Origin: Actinomycetales bacterium | Lineage (GTDB): Bacteria > Actinomycetota > Actinomycetes > Actinomycetales > Dermabacteraceae | Direction: 5' to 3' | NCBI GenBank assembly: GCA_012799425.1 | Contig: JAAZLF010000155.1 | Location: 1-10,961 of the forward strand | DNA length: 10,961 bases | Shown: positions 8,000 to 10,961 of the stretch, piece by piece | How positions within the stretch are numbered: the stretch's first letter is position 1 | Layout of the letters: each line of letters opens with the position of its first letter | Made by a program: the position numbers and the translations under genes | Notes under the pieces: generated by a model | What the model was told of the DNA's origin: nothing | What the model saw: the letters and a program-made list of their open reading frames with translations, nothing else | Database searches by the model: none

Positions 8000-8047
8000 G
8001 TGGAGGAGAGGTCGACCGCACCGATGCGGGTCGGGATCTCCTGGCGG

Positions 8048-9760
8048 TCAGCCGAGGTCGCGAGCGGAGCGCTCGATCACCGCGAGCCACTCCTTGCGAG
8101 CCTCGAGCGCGGCCTCTGCCTCGGCGATCTTCTTCGGGTCACCGCCGGCGACCGCCTTGTCGTAGGCCTCCTGGTAGGACGCGATCGCGGAATGGAGCTG
8201 CGAGGACGCACCCTCCACACGAGCCTTGGTGCGCGGATCGGTGCGGCGCCACTCGTCCTGCTCGGCGCCCTTGATCGCGCGCTCCACGGCCCGCAGGCGC
8301 TCATCGATGCGACGCATATCGCCGCGTGGGACCTTGCCCGCCTCCTCCCAGCGGTCCTGGACGGAGCGCAGAGACGCCTTCGCCGCATCGAGGTCCTTGG
8401 CCGGGTCGATGGCCTCCGCCTCGACCAGCAGTGCTTCCTTGACCTCGAGGTTCTTGCGCTGCTCGGCCTCGATCTCGTGCAGGTCCGCGTTGCGTGCCTG
8501 GAAGAACGTGTCCTGGGCGGCCTTGAAGCGCTTCCACTGCGCATCGTCCTTCTTGCGGCTGCCGCGCGGGGCGCTGCGCCACTGAGACATCAGGTCCTTG
8601 TAGGCACGGACGGTGGGACCCCAGTCGGTGGATTCCTGCATCGCCTCGGCCTGCGCGATCAGCTCCTCCTTGATCGACGCGGCCTCGGAGTGCTTGGCAT
8701 CGAGCTGGGAGAAGAACTGCTTGCGCATCCTGTCGAAGGTGGCACGAGCCGCCGAGAGCCGCTTCCACAGCGCTTCCTCGGTGGGGCGGTCCAGCGACAC
8801 GCCCTCCTTCTGCATCTGCTTCCAGGTCGGCACCATCTGGCGCATGGTCTCGCCGGCGTTCTTCCAGGAGATCTGTTCCGGATCGGTGGCGACGAGGGCC
8901 TCGATGGACTCCACGAACTCGGTGCGGCGGCGGGCGGAGACCTCCCTGTCCGCGGCGCGCTCGGCCTCGATCGCCTTGATCTTCTCCTTCGCCTGCTCGC
9001 GGAGATCCGCAGCACGCGCACGCAGAGCGGGGATGTCGCCGACGACCTGCGGCTCCTTGAGATTCTTGCGCAGATTCTCCAGCAGACGGTTCAGCTCGTT
9101 CTGCGTGTGCTCGGGAGCGTTGAGGGTGGTCTGGGTCAGGTCCAGGAACGCGACGAGGTCGAGGTACCCGCGGGCGAAGGGTTCGAGAGCCTTGGCCCGG
9201 TCGGCCTCGCTCTCGATCCCGCTTCCGGCTGTCCCGACGGTCCGCACCTGAGTGCCGTCCTGGACGGTGACCGTCCCATCCTCAGCGATGCTGCCGAAGC
9301 CGATCGCCGTGGCGATCTCCTCGGGGTCGTACTCCGTGACCGGAGGCGCGACCGGCAGAAGAGCCGCAGAGGGCTTCTTCGCCGCGAGCGCCGCAGGGGA
9401 GGGCATGGACGGCTTCGGTGCGGTGGCGGGCGTCGGAGCCGGCGCCGACGGGGCGGGATCGGCCGTCGCGGTGCCGGCCTCGGAGGCTGCCGTGTCTTCC
9501 TCGCTCGCCTCTGGCACGGCAGCGGCCTCGGAGGCATCGGCGTCGCCCTCGGCCTGCCCGGGCTCTGTCTGCTCCTGCGCAGCTCCGGCGGCGGGCTCGG
9601 GCTCCGCAGCGGGGCCGGCGGCACCCACGGGGGAGTCCTCCGGGGCGGGGACGGAGTGGGTCTGGGGCGTCGAGGACTGATCAGCGCTCTGATCGGCGAC
9701 CGTCCCGGGGGACTGATCGGCGGGGGTCGACGCGGGGACGGGAGTCTCGGACTCGCTCAC
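8048..9760 (-). CDS. DUF349 repeat protein with disordered N-terminus
   Basis: 570 residues from GTG 9760, which has AAGGAG seven bases upstream (9773-9768). Residues 1-140 are Ala/Pro/Glu/Ser-rich with no hydrophobic segment and are probably disordered. A short beta-type module follows (about 142-175, YDPEEIATAIGFGSIAEDGT), then an almost wholly helical, charged part. Three DUF349-like units can be seen at about 298-372, 379-450 and 455-520, each with the pattern of a Trp-containing helix, a basic link and a helix ending near an aromatic pair; the clearest is QWKRFKAAQDTFFQARN (408-424). No signal peptide, so cytoplasmic. The biochemical function of DUF349 proteins is not established to my knowledge; proteins of this type often sit near rel in actinobacteria. 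It has its own promoter candidate and terminator, hence a probable single-gene transcript. An equally long open frame on the plus strand is a codon-bias shadow. Confidence 0.88.
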   Translation of the reverse strand: MSESETPVPASTPADQSPGTVADQSADQSSTPQTHSVPAPEDSPVGAAGPAAEPEPAAGAAQEQTEPGQAEGDADASEAAAVPEASEEDTAASEAGTATADPAPSAPAPTPATAPKPSMPSPAALAAKKPSAALLPVAPPVTEYDPEEIATAIGFGSIAEDGTVTVQDGTQVRTVGTAGSGIESEADRAKALEPFARGYLDLVAFLDLTQTTLNAPEHTQNELNRLLENLRKNLKEPQVVGDIPALRARAADLREQAKEKIKAIEAERAADREVSARRRTEFVESIEALVATDPEQISWKNAGETMRQMVPTWKQMQKEGVSLDRPTEEALWKRLSAARATFDRMRKQFFSQLDAKHSEAASIKEELIAQAEAMQESTDWGPTVRAYKDLMSQWRSAPRGSRKKDDAQWKRFKAAQDTFFQARNADLHEIEAEQRKNLEVKEALLVEAEAIDPAKDLDAAKASLRSVQDRWEEAGKVPRGDMRRIDERLRAVERAIKGAEQDEWRRTDPRTKARVEGASSQLHSAIASYQEAYDKAVAGGDPKKIAEAEAALEARKEWLAVIERSARDLG

Positions 9761-9803
9761 GATTGAGCTCCTTCGGAGGGATCCGCTGCAAGGCGGGACA
9801 CTG

Positions 9804-9819
9804 CCGCCGGGGTCGGCGG
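9804..9819 (-). other. Small hairpin in the DUF349 5' leader
   Basis: CCGCCG and CGGCGG (9804-9809 and 9814-9819) can form a six-base-pair stem with a four-base loop in the leader RNA expected from the promoter at 9871-9899. It is 44 bases ahead of the start codon and does not cover the ribosome site. No known riboswitch pattern is recognised in this leader; the hairpin may be chance in GC-rich sequence. Confidence 0.25.
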
Positions 9820-9870
9820 TCGGGCGGGCACGTGGGCTGCCCCGGGCGACGGGGAGAACCACGTCACGGA

Positions 9871-9899
9871 ACTCTACAGTGACCGGCGCATCTCGTCAG
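9871..9899 (-). promoter_or_regulatory. Candidate promoter of the DUF349 gene
   Basis: On the minus strand CTGACG (9899-9894, four of six matches to TTGACA), a 17-base spacer and TAGAGT (9876-9871, TAnnnT) form the best sigma-70-like promoter in the window. Transcription would begin near 9864, giving a leader of about 103 bases before GTG 9760. Short inverted arms GTCAC (9863-9867) and GTGAC (9879-9883) flank the -10. Confidence 0.5.
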
Positions 9900-9930
9900 A
9901 CAGGTCCCGCCCCTGATGTTCGGAGCGCGT

Positions 9931-9946
9931 GATGGGGCGATGGGGC
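9931..9946 (+). repeat. Tandem 8-base direct repeat before the hisS -10
   Basis: GATGGGGC occurs twice in a row (9931-9938, 9939-9946) and is followed at once by GATAATGG, a diverged third start. The pair occupies the spacer of the putative hisS promoter. It may be a slippage product or a regulator contact; nothing more can be said from one copy. Confidence 0.6.
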
Positions 9947-9952
9947 GATAAT
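9947..9952 (+). promoter_or_regulatory. Candidate -10 element for hisS
   Basis: GATAAT matches the consensus TATAAT in five of six positions. No good -35 is present at 16-18 bases upstream; TTCGGA at 9919-9924 is 22 bases away. Transcription would start near 9959, leaving a leader of about 37 bases, too short for a T-box riboswitch. The position also argues against the ATG at 9951, which overlaps this element, as the hisS start. Confidence 0.45.
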
Positions 9953-9995
9953 GGTGCTCGGCACTCGGCCCAAGAACCAGAAGGATGTGCACCGC

Positions 9996-10961
9996 ATGGC
10001 GAAGATCGCCGCCCTGTCAGGATTCCCGGAGTGGCTCCCCGCGGAGCGACTCGTCGAACAGCACGTGATCGACGTGTTCCGCGAGGTGGCCGAGCTCCAC
10101 GGGTTCTCGGGCATCGAGACGCGTGCGGTCGAACCGCTCGAGCAGCTGCTGCGCAAGGGGGAGATCGACAAGGAGGTCTACGTGCTGCGTCGTCTCCACG
10201 CCGAGGACGGCGACGACGACACGGGCACCGACCGCTCCCGCACCCTCGGGCTGCACTTCGACCTCACGGTGCCGCTGGCGCGCTACGTGCTCGAGCACCA
10301 GAACGCTCTCAGCTTCCCGCTGCGCCGGTTCCAGATCCAGAAGGTCTGGCGCGGGGAGCGTCCGCAGGATGGTCGCTTCCGCGAGTTCTACCAGGCTGAT
10401 CTCGACGTGATCGGTCAGGACGCCCTGCCCGGGCACATCGAGGCGGAGGTCGCCACCGTCATGGCGGAGATCCTCCACCGGCTCCCGATGCCCCGCTTCA
10501 CCATCCACGCGAACAACCGACGACTCTCCGAGGGCTTCTTCCGCTCGATCGGTTTCGAGGACCACGCCCCGGTGCTGCGCAGCCTCGACAAGCTCCCGAA
10601 GATCGGTGCGGAGGCGGTGCGCGAGCTGCTGCGCACCGAGGCCGGCGCGAGTCCGGAACAGGCACAGGCCTGCCTTGACTTCGCGGGGATCCGCACCCGC
10701 GACGGATCCTTCGCAGGGCAGGTCAGGAAGCTCGGCGGGAGCGGCGAGATGCTCGAGCAGGGCATCGCGGAGCTCACCGCCGTCCTCGCGGGCGTCGAGG
10801 CCGCGGTGCCCGGTGTGATCATGGCCGACCTGTCGATCGCACGCGGGTTGGACTACTACACCGGGACCGTCTTCGAGACCTTCGTGGCCGGTCATGAGTC
10901 ACTCGGATCGATCTGCTCGGGCGGGCGCTACGACTCGCTCGCCGCCGACAACCGCCACACC
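9996..10961 (+). CDS. hisS: Histidine--tRNA ligase, N-terminal part (3' end outside window)
   Basis: 322 residues are visible and the frame is open at the window end; a complete HisRS is usually 410-470 residues. The enzyme attaches histidine to tRNA-His using ATP. It is a class II synthetase: KVWRGERPQDGRFREFYQADLDVIG (about 116-140) spans motif 2, and the histidine-specific signatures RGLDYYTGTVFE (283-294) and GSICSGGRYD (304-313) are intact. LHFDLTVPLARYV (86-98) stands where E. coli HisRS has RPEGTAG, so this belongs to the type resembling archaeal and eukaryotic enzymes, as I recall for other Micrococcales. ATG 9996 is chosen because AAGGA lies at 9981-9985 and MAKIAALSGFPEWLP matches the start I recall for relatives; ATG 9951, 15 codons earlier, overlaps the -10. 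Divergent from the DUF349 gene across 235 bases. Confidence 0.95.
   Translation, partial: MAKIAALSGFPEWLPAERLVEQHVIDVFREVAELHGFSGIETRAVEPLEQLLRKGEIDKEVYVLRRLHAEDGDDDTGTDRSRTLGLHFDLTVPLARYVLEHQNALSFPLRRFQIQKVWRGERPQDGRFREFYQADLDVIGQDALPGHIEAEVATVMAEILHRLPMPRFTIHANNRRLSEGFFRSIGFEDHAPVLRSLDKLPKIGAEAVRELLRTEAGASPEQAQACLDFAGIRTRDGSFAGQVRKLGGSGEMLEQGIAELTAVLAGVEAAVPGVIMADLSIARGLDYYTGTVFETFVAGHESLGSICSGGRYDSLAADNRHT

Noticed and set aside
7932..8090. N-terminal extension of the AbiEi-like protein up to 8090
   Set aside because: It would be coded by the DUF349 3' end and the terminator hairpin, and is Arg/Ser/Pro-rich without conserved pattern.
8000..9766. 588-codon plus-strand frame opposite the DUF349 gene
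   Set aside because: Leu/Arg/Gly-rich shadow; the minus-strand frame has a ribosome site, promoter, terminator and DUF349 repeats.
9951..9995. ATG 9951 as hisS start
   Set aside because: Lies within the GATAAT element with no ribosome site; ATG 9996 has AAGGA upstream and fits the family N-terminus.
9953..9995. T-box or other riboswitch ahead of hisS
   Set aside because: The leader predicted from the -10 is under 40 bases and has no T-box sequence or specifier stem.

Overview
The window is about 11 kb of very GC-rich bacterial chromosome carrying core housekeeping genes. Gene content and order point to an actinobacterium: Holliday-junction helicase, then the Sec accessory genes yajC-secD-secF, apt, a bifunctional Rel, a DUF349 protein and hisS. 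The HisRS is of the 'FDLTVPLARY' type, which I recall from Micrococcales such as Arthrobacter. Within that order a Dermabacteraceae member (Brachybacterium-like) is my best guess, but this is from memory and uncertain.

Layout. Positions 1-489 (+) are the 3' end of ruvB. A 133-bp gap with a candidate -10 element leads to yajC (623-991, +), then secD (1075-2964, +), secF (2961-4160, +) and apt (4160-4711, +). The secD/secF and secF/apt junctions overlap by 4 and 1 bases, so these three genes are probably translated in a coupled way from one message. After 128 bp holding a hairpin and a candidate promoter comes rel (4840-7245, +). On the opposite strand, and overlapping the last 61 bases of rel, lies a small gene for an AbiEi-antitoxin-like protein of unknown role (7185-7931, -). 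Upstream of it is a strong hairpin-plus-TTT terminator (7965-7999, -) that closes the DUF349 gene (8048-9760, -). A 235-bp divergent intergenic region holds candidate promoters for the DUF349 gene and for hisS (9996 to the window end, +, incomplete).

Functional picture. YajC, SecD and SecF form the accessory membrane complex that helps SecYEG complete protein export. Apt salvages adenine with PRPP; Rel makes and degrades (p)ppGpp; HisRS charges tRNA-His. Rel and HisRS are linked by physiology, since uncharged tRNA is the signal that switches Rel to synthesis.

I do not see a CRISPR array, insertion sequence, tRNA, rRNA, phage gene or an evident new system. The less ordinary parts are the orphan AbiEi-like gene tail-to-tail with rel and apparently leaderless, the type of HisRS, and the compact arrangement between rel and hisS.
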